A DNA stretch of 64,000 nucleotides, from contig JAZQUI010000026.1 of NCBI GenBank assembly GCA_045631205.1, positions 47,025 through 111,024 on the forward strand. Reading direction: 5' to 3'. Source of the stretch: HGM04593 sp045631205 (GTDB lineage Bacteria; Bacteroidota; Bacteroidia; Bacteroidales; Bacteroidaceae). Of this stretch, positions 45,571 to 53,919 are shown piece after piece. The translations under genes and the position numbers were made by a program. Position 1 is the first letter of the stretch. Every line of letters starts with the position of its first letter. Under the pieces are notes generated by a model. The model had not been told where the DNA came from. It did not search any database and was given only the letters and a program-made list of their open reading frames with translations.

Positions 45571-45604
45571 CAAAAAGAGCCCACCGTTGTGCAGGTAAGC
45601 TCTC
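45571..45604 (-). terminator. attenuator terminator of the his leader
   Basis: On the minus strand AGAGCTTACC (45603-45594) pairs with GGTGGGCTCT (45585-45576) in a 10-bp stem with two G-U pairs and loop TGCACAAC, followed by TTTTTGTTTTTG. Its left arm can instead pair with CGGGTAAGT (45643-45635), which contains the leader-peptide stop codon: the antiterminator form. Confidence 0.85.
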
Positions 45605-45636
45605 TATTTCGCTGTTCACTCATATACACGCCCCAC

Positions 45637-45696
45637 TTACCCGGCTCTTTTTTGAGAAAGGAAATGATGGTGGTGATGTACGTTCTGTGCAAACAT
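45637..45696 (-). CDS. hisL: his operon leader peptide, five consecutive histidines
   Basis: A 19-residue peptide, MFAQNVHHHHHFLSQKRAG, from ATG 45696 to TAA 45637-45639, about 95 bases before hisG. The run CAT CAC CAC CAT CAT is the regulatory signal: when charged His-tRNA is scarce the ribosome stalls there, leaving the segment around the stop codon free to pair with the left arm of the terminator, so transcription continues into hisG. With ample histidine the ribosome reaches the stop, covers that segment and the terminator forms. The layout equals the enteric his attenuator, though the sequence does not. The mechanism is inferred from sequence. Confidence 0.9.
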   Translation of the reverse strand: MFAQNVHHHHHFLSQKRAG

Positions 45697-45773
45697 TGCT
45701 TATCTCTTTATCAATTTATTAACTGCAAAGGCACATTGTTCACATTTTGCAAGCGTTTGCGCCTCAACGGGTG

Positions 45774-45781
45774 CGAAGATA
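45774..45781 (-). promoter_or_regulatory. putative -7 box of the his operon
   Basis: TATCTTCG on the minus strand, as in other promoters of this window, lies about 78 bases before the leader-peptide ATG. A -33 TTG is present but at 15 bases, closer than usual, so the assignment is tentative. Confidence 0.4.
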
Positions 45782-45891
45782 ATAAAATTTATCGTACAAC
45801 ATAAACAAATACACATTTTTTTTAACTCTTCGGCAAAAAAAACAGGCGCAACCACAGTTAAACTAAAAAGAACCAATATCGGCTGTTAAAA

Positions 45892-46516
45892 ATGCGTTCT
45901 TTTGTAGAAAAATGTAAATCGTGTAGTTTGAGCGTGTTTTCAACTGTGCTTTTTACATTTTATAGTACCAACATACCTCTCTATGTGACTGCGGGCGCAA
46001 AGAACACTTTATTTCAATGTAACCAACCCCTCTTATGAGTTCACAGGTGTTCAGTTCGACATTTACCTTCCCGAGGGCATTGAGGTTGTAAACGATGGTG
46101 AGTACTTCGATGTATTCAAAGGCAGCCGTGCAAAACGCAGCCACGTTGAACCCTCTTGCGCTATTCAGCCCGACGGTGCCCTACGCGTTCTTCTCTATTC
46201 AAGCAAGAACGACAGCTTTACAGGCACAGAAGGTGATGTTGCAACTGCTGACCTTATGGTAACAACTGCTGCTGACGGCGTTTATGAGTTTGAAGTTAAG
46301 AACATTGTACTCTCTTCGGCAAACAGCATCAAAGAGATTCTCGACGACTTCAAGGGTAACATCACTGTTACCAACGGTACAACCAGCATCGGCTTCATCG
46401 CTGCTGAGGGCGAGAACAGCAATGATGCCATTTACGACCTCAATGGCCGCAAGGTTACAGAAACCGTGAAAGGCAAAATATACATTAAGAATGGCAGCAA
46501 GTTCATTGCTCAATGA
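45892..46516 (+). pseudogene. frameshifted secreted/surface protein with cohesin-like module
   Basis: A frame opening at ATG 45892 (MRSFVEKCKSCS, a signal-like start) reads through YVTAGAKNT and stops at about 46039. The next frame, with no start codon, continues exactly where it should: LYFNVTNPSYEFTGVQFDIY to 46516. One extra T in AACACTTTATTT (about 46003-46010) explains the switch. The product would be about 207 residues: a cohesin/dockerin-type beta module (QFDIYLPEGIEVV) and a C-terminal tail YDLNGRKV...GKIYIKNGSKF like those of Bacteroidota secreted proteins. A real pseudogene or a sequencing error are both possible. Confidence 0.7.
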
Positions 46517-46544
46517 CAATGAACTTTGTATAATAGAATACATA

Positions 46545-46585
46545 AAAATCGACCACTTGATCATTTCGATCAGGTGGTCGATTTT
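46545..46585. terminator. bidirectional terminator before cysE
   Basis: AAAATCGACCACTTGATC and GATCAGGTGGTCGATTTT form an 18-bp stem (one G-U) with loop ATTTC, flanked by A- and T-runs. It ends both the frameshifted surface gene and the convergent cysE operon. Confidence 0.88.
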
Positions 46586-46608
46586 ATTATAAACAGGCCA
46601 AGCCTTTT

Positions 46609-47490
46609 TTACTTTCTCTGCACAATAAGCGAGCCGGCAGGTACGCTGTCGGTTACCCAAATATTACCGCCGATAACGGCACCCTTACCCACAGTTATGC
46701 GTCCCAGAATGGTGGAGTTGCTGTAAACAATTACATTATCCTCGAGGATGGGGTGACGGGGAATACCTTTTATGGGATTGCCCTTCTCGTCGAGCGGGAA
46801 GCTCTTTGCACCAAGTGTAACACCCTGATAAAGCTTTACATTGTTTCCAATGATACAAGTCTCGCCAATAACTATACCTGTTCCGTGGTCTATGGTGAAA
46901 TACTCACCAATGCAGGCTCCCGGGTGTATATCTATACCTGTTTCGCTGTGTGCAATCTCCGAAATGATACGGGGAATAAGGGGCACACCAAGTTCCAGCA
47001 AGCGGTGCGCCATACGGTAGTTGCTCACTGCCTTCACGCCGGGGTAACAGCTTATTACCTCGCCGAAACCTGTCGCTGCAGGGTCGCCGTTAAAAGTAGC
47101 CTCAACATCCTTTGCAAGCTTCTCACGAAGAACGGGAAGATAAGATATAAAACCGAGTGTTGCCTCCTGCGCTGCTGCCGCTGCATCGGCCGACGACATA
47201 TCTTCGTCGCCGTAGCACAAGCCGGCATAAACCTGCTCATAGAGCAATTTATAGAGTTTATCAACATTCATTCCTGTCTTATATGAAAGAGTGTGGGCCT
47301 CCTGCACTGAATCGCCAAAATAACCTGGAAACACTATCGCACGCACAAGGTTCACAACCTCGCTTATCACACGCCACGAGGGCATAGGCTCGCCGTCGCG
47401 ACGATGACCGAACATTTCGCGTGTACCGTCTTTTTCAACAAGTTCTTCTATTGCCGCCGAGAACACATCGGCTATTTTTTTATTGCTCAT
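46609..47490 (-). CDS. cysE: serine O-acetyltransferase
   Basis: A 293-residue serine acetyltransferase giving O-acetylserine for cysteine synthesis. The N-terminal helical region (1-150) and the left-handed beta-helix with hexapeptide repeats (about 175-290: DIHPGACIG, TIDHGTGIVIGE, IIGNNVKLYQGVTLGAKSF, GRITVGKGAVIGGNIWV) match the long SAT form of Bacteroidota. Catalytic His and Asp lie in HSETGIDIHPG and FTIDHGTG. The usual C-terminal Ile that docks into CysK is absent (end is IVQRK). cysK is directly upstream. Confidence 0.94.
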   Translation of the reverse strand: MSNKKIADVFSAAIEELVEKDGTREMFGHRRDGEPMPSWRVISEVVNLVRAIVFPGYFGDSVQEAHTLSYKTGMNVDKLYKLLYEQVYAGLCYGDEDMSSADAAAAAQEATLGFISYLPVLREKLAKDVEATFNGDPAATGFGEVISCYPGVKAVSNYRMAHRLLELGVPLIPRIISEIAHSETGIDIHPGACIGEYFTIDHGTGIVIGETCIIGNNVKLYQGVTLGAKSFPLDEKGNPIKGIPRHPILEDNVIVYSNSTILGRITVGKGAVIGGNIWVTDSVPAGSLIVQRK

Positions 47491-47523
47491 AGTAATTTAT
47501 CTTTTTCTTAATCAAAAAAATAT

Positions 47524-48450
47524 TCAATCTTTAAAGAGGTCGGTCGAGAGGTAACGCTCGCCACAGTCGGGCAAGAGAACCACCACGTTTTTACCGTTGT
47601 TTTCGGGGCGACGCAAAAGCTCGGTCGCAGCCCACAAGGCTGCACCCGACGAATAGCCGACAAGCACTCCTTCGCAAGCCACAAGGCGGCGCGAGGTTTC
47701 AATGGCATCCTCGTTCTTCACGGGAATAACCTCATCGACAACTGCTGCATCATATATTCCGGGGATAAAACCGGCACCGATACCTTGCAGTTTGTGAGCT
47801 CCTTTCTCGCCACCCGACAGCACTGCCGACGAAGCGGGTTCAACACCCACTACCTTTATGGCGGGGTTCAGTTCCTTCAACCTGCGTCCTGTGCCGGTGA
47901 TGGTACCTCCTGTACCTACACCTGCTACAAAGATATCTATTTTACCATCGGTATCGCGCCATATCTCCTCGGCTGTTGAGTTGTGTGCCGCAGGGTTCGC
48001 CTCGTTTTCGAACTGTTGCAGAATTACACTACCGGGAATCTCCGCCGCAAGTTCACCCGCTTTTTTAATTGCTCCTGCCATACCTTCGGCACCGGGGGTG
48101 AGTACAAGTTCTGCACCATAAGCGCGAAGAAGGTTCATACGCTCGGCACTCATTGTTTCGGGCATTGTGAGTATGAGTTTATACCCCTTTACCGCAGAAA
48201 CAAGAGCAAGCCCCACACCTGTGTTGCCACTTGTGGGTTCTATTATGGTTGCCCCTTCACAAAGGATGCCACGTTTTTCGGCATCGGCTATCATTGAGAG
48301 AGCCGTGCGGTCCTTGACACTGCCCGCAGGGTTGAAATACTCAACCTTGACAATGGGGGCGGTAGCTGTTTCCATCGCTGCCGCATAACGCGACAAGCGC
48401 AAAAGAGGTGTGTTACCAATTAGTGCGGTTATATCTTGAGCAACCTTCAT
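47524..48450 (-). CDS. cysK: cysteine synthase A (O-acetylserine sulfhydrylase)
   Basis: A 308-residue fold-type II PLP enzyme making cysteine from O-acetylserine and sulfide. Motifs: LIGNTPLLRL, PLP lysine K46 in NPAGSVKDRTA, substrate loop EPTSGNTGVGLA, the phosphate loop GTGGTITGTGR and SSGAA near the end. It lies 33 bases upstream of cysE and three bases after maf, forming a cysteine-synthesis pair. Confidence 0.96.
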   Translation of the reverse strand: MKVAQDITALIGNTPLLRLSRYAAAMETATAPIVKVEYFNPAGSVKDRTALSMIADAEKRGILCEGATIIEPTSGNTGVGLALVSAVKGYKLILTMPETMSAERMNLLRAYGAELVLTPGAEGMAGAIKKAGELAAEIPGSVILQQFENEANPAAHNSTAEEIWRDTDGKIDIFVAGVGTGGTITGTGRRLKELNPAIKVVGVEPASSAVLSGGEKGAHKLQGIGAGFIPGIYDAAVVDEVIPVKNEDAIETSRRLVACEGVLVGYSSGAALWAATELLRRPENNGKNVVVLLPDCGERYLSTDLFKD

Positions 48451-48453
48451 AAT

Positions 48454-49038
48454 CTATGGTATTGATTTGAGTTCGTTATACAATCTTTGTACCGGCAGGC
48501 CCATTACGTTGAAGTAAGAGCCGTCGATACCCGAAATTCCTATGTAACCTACCCACTCCTGAACACCGTATGAGCCGGCCTTGTCCATAGGACGGTATTT
48601 CTCAATGTAATAACCAATCTCCTCGTCGGTAAGTTCGGCAAAAGTTACCTGTGAGCAGGCAACGAAACTGCGCTGCACCTGCTTTGTGGTTATTGTTACA
48701 CCGGTAAACACAGAGTGTGTCTTGCCCGACATTTCGCGTAGCATACGGTGTGCGTCGGCCACATCAACAGGCTTGCCAAGAGCCTCTCCGTCGAGCCACA
48801 CAATGGTGTCGGCGGTTATCACAAGTTCCTCTTCGGACATAAGCGAGAGATAGGCATCGGCCTTCTTCTTCGATATGTACAAAGGTATATCGCCACCCTG
48901 CAAAGTTGCAGGGAAGGACTCATCGACATCGGGCAAAGTGCGCACCTCGAAATCTATATCGAGCCCCGCGAGAAGTTCTCGGCGGCGGGGCGATGCCGAT
49001 GCAAGTATTACTTTATATTTCTTAATGTTTTCGAGCAT
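48454..49038 (-). CDS. maf: Maf family nucleotide pyrophosphatase
   Basis: A 194-residue Maf protein, a nucleoside triphosphate pyrophosphatase that removes non-canonical or surplus dTTP/UTP-type nucleotides. Motifs: ILASASPRRRELL (residues 11-23), DVDES, ITADTIVWLDGEALGKP and DKAGSYGVQEWVGYIGISGIDGSY. The KAGSYGVQ form points to the dTTP/UTP (YhdE-like) subgroup. It is five bases after the KDO-8-P phosphatase gene. Confidence 0.93.
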   Translation of the reverse strand: MLENIKKYKVILASASPRRRELLAGLDIDFEVRTLPDVDESFPATLQGGDIPLYISKKKADAYLSLMSEEELVITADTIVWLDGEALGKPVDVADAHRMLREMSGKTHSVFTGVTITTKQVQRSFVACSQVTFAELTDEEIGYYIEKYRPMDKAGSYGVQEWVGYIGISGIDGSYFNVMGLPVQRLYNELKSIP

Positions 49039-49043
49039 AAGAT

Positions 49044-49562
49044 TTACCAGCCAAAAGCGTTAGACTCGTCCATCCATTTACCTTGCGCACGCATCACCTG
49101 CTCAATGACATCACGGCCACAGCCCTCACCACCCTTGCGGGGGGAGATGTAACGCGAGATGTTTTTTATCTCAACCGCTGCGTCGGCAGGACAACAGGGA
49201 AGGCCGCACATCTGCATAACCTCGTAGTCGGGGATATCGTCACCCATATACAAGATTTCTTCGGGTTTAAGGTCGTACATAAGCATAAGTTCCTCGAAAC
49301 AGTCGCGTTTGATGGATGCACCCAGATAGACATCGGTTATACCCAAGCCGTTGTATCGAACCTTAACAGCCTCGGTGCGGGCACCGGTGATGATAGCAAC
49401 GCGATAACCGGCCTTAACGGCAAGTTGCAGGGCGTAACCATCTTTTATGTTCACGGTACGCATAGGCTCGCCACCGGGGTACATTGTTATTGTCTCGCGG
49501 CTGAGCACGCCATCGACATCGAACACAAGTGCCTTTATTTTTGTCAAGTCGTAGTTTATCAT
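49044..49562 (-). CDS. kdsC: 3-deoxy-manno-octulosonate-8-phosphatase (HAD family)
   Basis: A 172-residue HAD phosphatase of the KdsC type, removing phosphate from KDO-8-P for lipopolysaccharide. Motif I is VFDVDGVLS, motif II ITGA, motif III K (SIKRD), motif IV GDDIPDYEVM; there is no cap domain, as in tetrameric KdsC. The same length and neighbours (maf, DUF2520) occur in other Bacteroidales. kdsA and kdsB are not in the window. Confidence 0.92.
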   Translation of the reverse strand: MINYDLTKIKALVFDVDGVLSRETITMYPGGEPMRTVNIKDGYALQLAVKAGYRVAIITGARTEAVKVRYNGLGITDVYLGASIKRDCFEELMLMYDLKPEEILYMGDDIPDYEVMQMCGLPCCPADAAVEIKNISRYISPRKGGEGCGRDVIEQVMRAQGKWMDESNAFGW

Positions 49563-49569
49563 AATTGTT

Positions 49570-50370
49570 TTATTTTTTCTCGTTTTTCTTTGCCGTTACG
49601 GCTATATAGTCGCTCACAAGAGCATATATTTCCTTTAAACGACCGTCGAGCATCGACAGGTGGGAGTTGGTAACCGCTTTGTCGCCACGACGCGCCGGCC
49701 CGGTTTGTGCATCCACAGGGGCTATCTTATGCACCTTTTCGGCTGTTTCGTCGATAAGCGGCAACATTGCTTCGAAAGGAAGAGCGTTGGTTTCCAGAAG
49801 TTCCGCTGCCATACAATAAGCCGCATTGGCAAAATTGCAGGCAAAGACTGCCGCTATATGCAGATACTTGCGCTGCTCGCTCGTTGCTATCTTCACATTG
49901 GCGGTAAGTTGCAAGGCGAGGGTTTCAAGAGAGGTTAATGATTCTTCATCGCTTCCCTCAACGAAAATGGTGAGTTTTGTAAAATCGGCAGCACGTTGCT
50001 TGGTGAATGTCTGCATTGGATAGAACACACCATAATTGGTGGCACCAGCACGCTTCAACACATCCATAGGAACGCTGCCGGCCGTGTGCGCAACCAACGC
50101 ACGGGGGAAACGCTCCACCACTGCACGGGCAACATCTTCAATGGCATCGTCGGCTACGGAAATTATCACCACCCGGGCTGCGGGCAGCTCGTTGATATTG
50201 CAGAAAGCCGGGCACCCTACTTTCGCGCCAAGTTCCTCGGCAGCTTTGAGTGTGCGGCTCCAGACTGCCACGGGTGGAGTTCCCGCCGCAGCAAGGGCAA
50301 GCCCAAGCGATGTCGCAAGGTTGCCTGCACCAACAAGCAATATTCCGTTATTTGCCGCCAAACTTGCCAA
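49570..50370 (-). CDS. Rossmann-like / DUF2520 domain protein
   Basis: A 266-residue protein with an N-terminal NAD(P)-type Rossmann domain (ILLVGAGNLATSLGLAL, then VVIISVADDAIEDVA) and a C-terminal helical DUF2520 domain (HIAAVFACNFANAAYCMAAELL). The architecture resembles ketopantoate or F420-dependent reductases; the substrate is unknown. The start is a TTG at 50370 inside the nitroreductase gene (23-base overlap); no ATG or GTG fits, so the exact start is uncertain. It ends seven bases before kdsC. Confidence 0.85.
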   Translation of the reverse strand: MASLAANNGILLVGAGNLATSLGLALAAAGTPPVAVWSRTLKAAEELGAKVGCPAFCNINELPAARVVIISVADDAIEDVARAVVERFPRALVAHTAGSVPMDVLKRAGATNYGVFYPMQTFTKQRAADFTKLTIFVEGSDEESLTSLETLALQLTANVKIATSEQRKYLHIAAVFACNFANAAYCMAAELLETNALPFEAMLPLIDETAEKVHKIAPVDAQTGPARRGDKAVTNSHLSMLDGRLKEIYALVSDYIAVTAKKNEKK

Positions 50371-50884
50371 CGTGTATCTTTTCCCACTGCATTTTCTCCT
50401 CGTCGAAGGGCTTTGCCTCGCGCGCCTTGTGACCTACTGCCACAATTGAAAGAACAGCATAGTTTTCAGGGATATCCAAAAGTTTCTTCACATTCTCCTC
50501 GGCGGGTGTACCTTCTGTGTCAACACGACGGCGTATCTGTACCCAGCAAGAACCCAAGCCGAGTTCCTGCGCTGCAAGCTGAATTATTATGGTGGCAATG
50601 GAGCAATCCTCTATCCAAACATCGGTCTTGTTGGTATCACCAAGCACCACAACGGCCATTGCAGCACCTTCGAGAAGAGCCGCGCCCTGCGCCTTCGATA
50701 CCGAAAGAGCTTTCAACACCTCTTTATCCTCCACTAGAATAAACTCCCACGGATTATAACGATGCCCCGACGGAGACATCAAGGCTGCTCTCATAAGGTT
50801 ACATACATCCTCTTTATCCACAGGCTCACCGGTAAACAGGCGGCAACTGCGGCGGTTTTTCAACAAATCGAAATAATTACCCAT
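50348..50884 (-). CDS. nitroreductase family protein
   Basis: A 178-residue FMN-dependent nitroreductase-family enzyme. The FMN site is LLKNRRSCRLFTGEPV, with MSPSGHRYNPWEFILVED and LGLGSCWVQIRRR further on. The last segment HKAREAKPFDEEKMQWEKIH is typical of the short Bacteroidota members. The physiological electron acceptor is unknown. It is first in the operon leading to kdsC, maf, cysK and cysE, behind the promoter at 50926-50959. Confidence 0.92.
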   Translation of the reverse strand: MGNYFDLLKNRRSCRLFTGEPVDKEDVCNLMRAALMSPSGHRYNPWEFILVEDKEVLKALSVSKAQGAALLEGAAMAVVVLGDTNKTDVWIEDCSIATIIIQLAAQELGLGSCWVQIRRRVDTEGTPAEENVKKLLDIPENYAVLSIVAVGHKAREAKPFDEEKMQWEKIHVGKFGGK

Positions 50885-50925
50885 ATATGATTTATAACAT
50901 TTATCGCATTATAACATTAAACACG

Positions 50926-50959
50926 CGAAGATAAAACATTATCATTAAAACTCAAAAAA
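50926..50959 (-). promoter_or_regulatory. promoter of the nitroreductase-to-cysE operon
   Basis: On the minus strand TTTTTTG (50953-50959), a 19-base spacer and TATCTTCG (50926-50933) match the Bacteroidota promoter. The ATG is 42 bases downstream. Confidence 0.7.
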
Positions 50960-51042
50960 GGAAAGCGCAAAACCGCCAAAAAAACCTTATGGGTGCAAAA
51001 CCATAAACCTTTTGCAGATGTTTTTTCATAAAAGCGTTGATT

Positions 51043-52407
51043 ATGAGCGAGAGATTAAAAGAAAAAGCCCTAGAATACCACGAAGGCGAAAGAGCAGGAA
51101 AGACCGAAGTTGTTCCCACAAAGCCATATAGCACCCCCGAAGAACTTGCCCTGGCGTACTCGCCCGGAGTGGCAGCACCTGCCGAGGCAATAAAACAAGA
51201 CCGATGGAATGCCTACCGCTACACAAACAAGGGTAACCTTGTGGCAATTGTCTCCAACGGAAGCGACCTTCTGGGGCTTGGCAATGCGGGTGCTTTGAGT
51301 GCAAAACCGGTAATGGAAGGAAAGTCGATGCTATTCAAGATATATGCCGACATTGATGCCTTTGACATTGAACTTGGCGAGGAGAACCCCGACCTCTTCA
51401 TAAAAACAGTGCAAGAAATCTCCCCCACCTTCGGAGGCATAAGCCTCGAAGATATAAAAGCACCCGAATGTTTCTACATAGAAGAGAGGCTGCGCAAACT
51501 GCTCGACATACCCGTAATGCACGACGACCAGCACGGCACTGCGGTAACGATTGCAGCTGCACTGATAAACGCAACGGAGATTGCGGAAAAAGAGTTGTCC
51601 AAACTGAAAATAGTGATGAACGGTGCAGGCGCGGCTGCCATAGCAACAGCAAAAATTCTTGTGGCGTTGGGTGTAAAGAGAGAAAACATTACAATGCTCG
51701 ACAGCAAAGGTGTCATCTCCCTGTCGCGCGACAGGCTCAACCCGCAGAAAGCAATATTTGCCACAGCCGACAAAAGCATACACTCCCTTGCCGACGCCGT
51801 AAAAGGGCGGGATGCTTTTATTGGATTATCGGTTGGTAACCAGCTTACCAGAGAGATGCTGTGCACAATGAACGACACGCCCATAATATTTGCCCTTGCC
51901 AACCCCACTCCCGAGATTGATTACCACGAAGCAATAGCGGCACGTCCCGACGCAATTGTTGCCACAGGACGCACCGACACCCCCAACCAGATAAACAACG
52001 CTATTGCTTTCCCCTATCTATTCCGAGGCGCACTCGATACCCTTGCCACCGATATAAACACAGATATGCAGCTTGCCGCCATCAGAGCCATAGCATCGCT
52101 TGCCAAGGAGCCCGTGCCCGAAGAGACAAAAAAGGCTTACAACAAGGCTCTTACATTCGGCAAAGAGTACATTATTCCAAAGATTAACGACTGTCGCCTG
52201 CTCCCCACTGTTGCCAAGGCTGTGGCACAGGCCGCCATAAAGAGCGGAATTGCCCGCCGCAAGATCGCATCGTGGGAGGAATATGAAGAGCAATTGCTTT
52301 GCCGCATCGAGCGGGTAACAGAGCACGCGCACCACCTGCACAACGGCAGCAAAAAACAGTTACATAAGAAATACAATACAGCAATCGACAAATTGAACCC
52401 GTTATGA
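51043..52407 (+). CDS. NAD(P)-dependent malic enzyme, short form
   Basis: A 454-residue malic enzyme (malate to pyruvate and CO2). Visible: YSPGVAAP, VSNGSDLLGLGN, KIYADIDAFDIEL, the metal motif PVMHDDQHGTA, the Rossmann loop NGAGAAAIATAKIL and ANPTPEI. It resembles the MaeB core but lacks the C-terminal phosphotransacetylase domain that most Bacteroidota and enteric MaeB proteins (about 760 residues) carry. After the core there is a basic tail (HAHHLHNGSKKQLHKK). The ATG at 51043 is preferred over a TTG two codons upstream. It overlaps the next gene by four bases. Confidence 0.92.
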   Translation: MSERLKEKALEYHEGERAGKTEVVPTKPYSTPEELALAYSPGVAAPAEAIKQDRWNAYRYTNKGNLVAIVSNGSDLLGLGNAGALSAKPVMEGKSMLFKIYADIDAFDIELGEENPDLFIKTVQEISPTFGGISLEDIKAPECFYIEERLRKLLDIPVMHDDQHGTAVTIAAALINATEIAEKELSKLKIVMNGAGAAAIATAKILVALGVKRENITMLDSKGVISLSRDRLNPQKAIFATADKSIHSLADAVKGRDAFIGLSVGNQLTREMLCTMNDTPIIFALANPTPEIDYHEAIAARPDAIVATGRTDTPNQINNAIAFPYLFRGALDTLATDINTDMQLAAIRAIASLAKEPVPEETKKAYNKALTFGKEYIIPKINDCRLLPTVAKAVAQAAIKSGIARRKIASWEEYEEQLLCRIERVTEHAHHLHNGSKKQLHKKYNTAIDKLNPL

Positions 52408-52664
52408 AAAAGAGAGGCACTTCACCGCGAGAAGTTGAACGTACTGTTGAGAAATTCATAGAGTTGCTTAGTGCGCCCGTCGACACAGGGAAAAAGAGAA
52501 TACGCCGCTTCATCTCCCCAAGCTACCCCGATGAAGAGGATGAAATGTACGAGGACTACAACGACGACGACCCGTCACCCGTTGAAGAAGAGCCCGACTA
52601 CTACGACACCGACGAAGAACTCTACCTGCTCTACCGACGAACACTTCTGCGACACCTGAACTGA
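52404..52664 (+). CDS. small acidic hypothetical protein
   Basis: An 86-residue protein not recognised. The first 35 residues are basic (KKRGTSPREVERTVEKF, GKKRIRRF), the rest is strongly acidic and Tyr-rich (PDEEDEMYEDYNDDD, EEPDYYDTDEEL), ending in a basic helix LYRRTLLRHLN. No signal peptide or membrane segment. It overlaps the malic enzyme stop (ATGA), so it is probably coupled to it; a regulatory partner is possible but not shown. Confidence 0.65.
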   Translation: MKKRGTSPREVERTVEKFIELLSAPVDTGKKRIRRFISPSYPDEEDEMYEDYNDDDPSPVEEEPDYYDTDEELYLLYRRTLLRHLN

Positions 52665-52709
52665 TAGAAAATTTTGCACAAAACAAGATGTAAAAAACAT
52701 TTCATTTGC

Positions 52710-52739
52710 TAACTTTGCGGTCGCGCTTCGTGCGCGACC
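52710..52739 (+). promoter_or_regulatory. -7 box and GC-rich 5' hairpin upstream of DUF4494 gene
   Basis: TAACTTTG (52710-52717) matches TAnnTTTG. Directly after it GGTCGCGC and GCGCGACC (52719-52739) form a perfect 8-bp stem with loop TTCGT, so the transcript would begin with a hairpin. No good -33 is visible. Confidence 0.5.
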
Positions 52740-52770
52740 TTAAATATTAACGCAAATAAACAAAAATACT

Positions 52771-53214
52771 ATGACACAAAGTTGGTTCGAAGTAAAAGTA
52801 AGTTATGAACGTGCAGGCGAAAAAGGCCTCAACACAAAAGTAAACGAAGTATATTTGGTACAAGGTTTCAGCTTTACCGAGATTGAGAAACGTATAACTC
52901 TTGAATTGCAGCCATCGGTAACCGGTGAGTTCACCATCAACGAGATGAAACGCACAAAATATGGCGAGCTTGTTGACAGCCCCAGCGAGACTGCCGACAA
53001 ATGGTTCAAATGCAAGATTGTGCTTGTGACAATTGACGAAGTGAGCGCGAAAGAGAAAAAGACTTCGGTGGTTATTCTTGTAAAGGCCGAGGATTGCGCA
53101 GGAGCTGTTGCCGGCCTTAACAAACATATGGAAGACTCGGTTATGGCATACGACCTTGCATCGGTAAACGAAAGCTCAATCGTGGACATTTTCCATTATG
53201 AAGCAATACTCTAA
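52771..53214 (+). CDS. DUF4494 family protein
   Basis: A 147-residue soluble protein of the Bacteroidota family DUF4494, recognised by SWFEVKVSYERAGEKG at the start, EVYLVQGFSFTEIEKRI and WFKCKIVLVTIDE. Function is unknown; DUF4494 genes commonly sit beside yggS in Bacteroidales. The following yggS start lies 17 bases inside this gene, so they are co-translated. Confidence 0.88.
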   Translation: MTQSWFEVKVSYERAGEKGLNTKVNEVYLVQGFSFTEIEKRITLELQPSVTGEFTINEMKRTKYGELVDSPSETADKWFKCKIVLVTIDEVSAKEKKTSVVILVKAEDCAGAVAGLNKHMEDSVMAYDLASVNESSIVDIFHYEAIL

Positions 53215-53866
53215 AATAGGAGAAAAGATTAACACGATACGCGCAGGACTGCCCGAGGGCGTTACACTTATAGCCGTATCGAAGTACCACCCTATTGAGG
53301 CGGTGAAAGCCGCATACGATGCCGGGCAGCGCCATTTTGGCGAGAGCAAAGCGCAAGACCTTGTGGTAAAGCAACAGGCTCTCCCCGGCGATATATGCTG
53401 GCACTTCATTGGGCACCTGCAAAGCAACAAAATAAAATACATTGCACCCTTTGTACACCTTATACACGGTATTGACAGCCTGCGTCTGTTGCAGGAGGTG
53501 AACAAACAGGGAGCAAAAACCGGCCGACGCATACCTTGTCTTTTGCAGATACACATTGCGCAGGAGGATACAAAGTTCGGTTTCACACCCGAAGAGTGCC
53601 TTGCGATGCTCGAAAGCGGAGAGTGGCGTACGTTGGAAAATATTGAGATACGCGGCCTTATGTGTATGGCAAGCAATACCGATGACACAGAGCAGGTGAG
53701 AGAGGAATTTGCCACTGTGGGCAGATTGTTCACAACCATACGCGACAAATACTTTGCCGATGGTTCTTTCGACACCTTCTCGGCAGGTATGAGCGACGAC
53801 TACCCCATTGCCATTGAGGAGGGCAGCACACACATACGTATTGGTTCGTACATTTTTTCGGAATAA
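53198..53866 (+). CDS. YggS family PLP-binding protein
   Basis: A 222-residue alanine-racemase-fold protein of the YggS/PLPHP family, which buffers pyridoxal phosphate and has no known enzyme reaction. The PLP lysine is in LIAVSKYHPIEAV; others are HFGESKAQDL, WHFIGHLQSNK, GLMCMAS, the phosphate loop FSAGMSDDYPIAIEEGSTHIR and the C-terminal IRIGSYIF. It overlaps the DUF4494 gene by 17 bases. Confidence 0.95.
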   Translation: MKQYSKIGEKINTIRAGLPEGVTLIAVSKYHPIEAVKAAYDAGQRHFGESKAQDLVVKQQALPGDICWHFIGHLQSNKIKYIAPFVHLIHGIDSLRLLQEVNKQGAKTGRRIPCLLQIHIAQEDTKFGFTPEECLAMLESGEWRTLENIEIRGLMCMASNTDDTEQVREEFATVGRLFTTIRDKYFADGSFDTFSAGMSDDYPIAIEEGSTHIRIGSYIFSE

Positions 53867-53887
53867 AAGTTTAGAGCACAACAATTG

Positions 53888-53919
53888 AAAACCTGGTGAC
53901 TTGTACAAGTCACCAGGTT
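53888..53919 (+). terminator. terminator after the yggS-type gene
   Basis: AAACCTGGTGACTTG and CAAGTCACCAGGTTT form a 15-bp perfect stem with a TA centre, followed by a T-run. Confidence 0.87.

Noticed and set aside
45460..45804. 114-codon plus-strand ORF across the his leader
   Set aside because: Antisense to hisG and to the attenuator; the minus-strand leader explains the sequence better.
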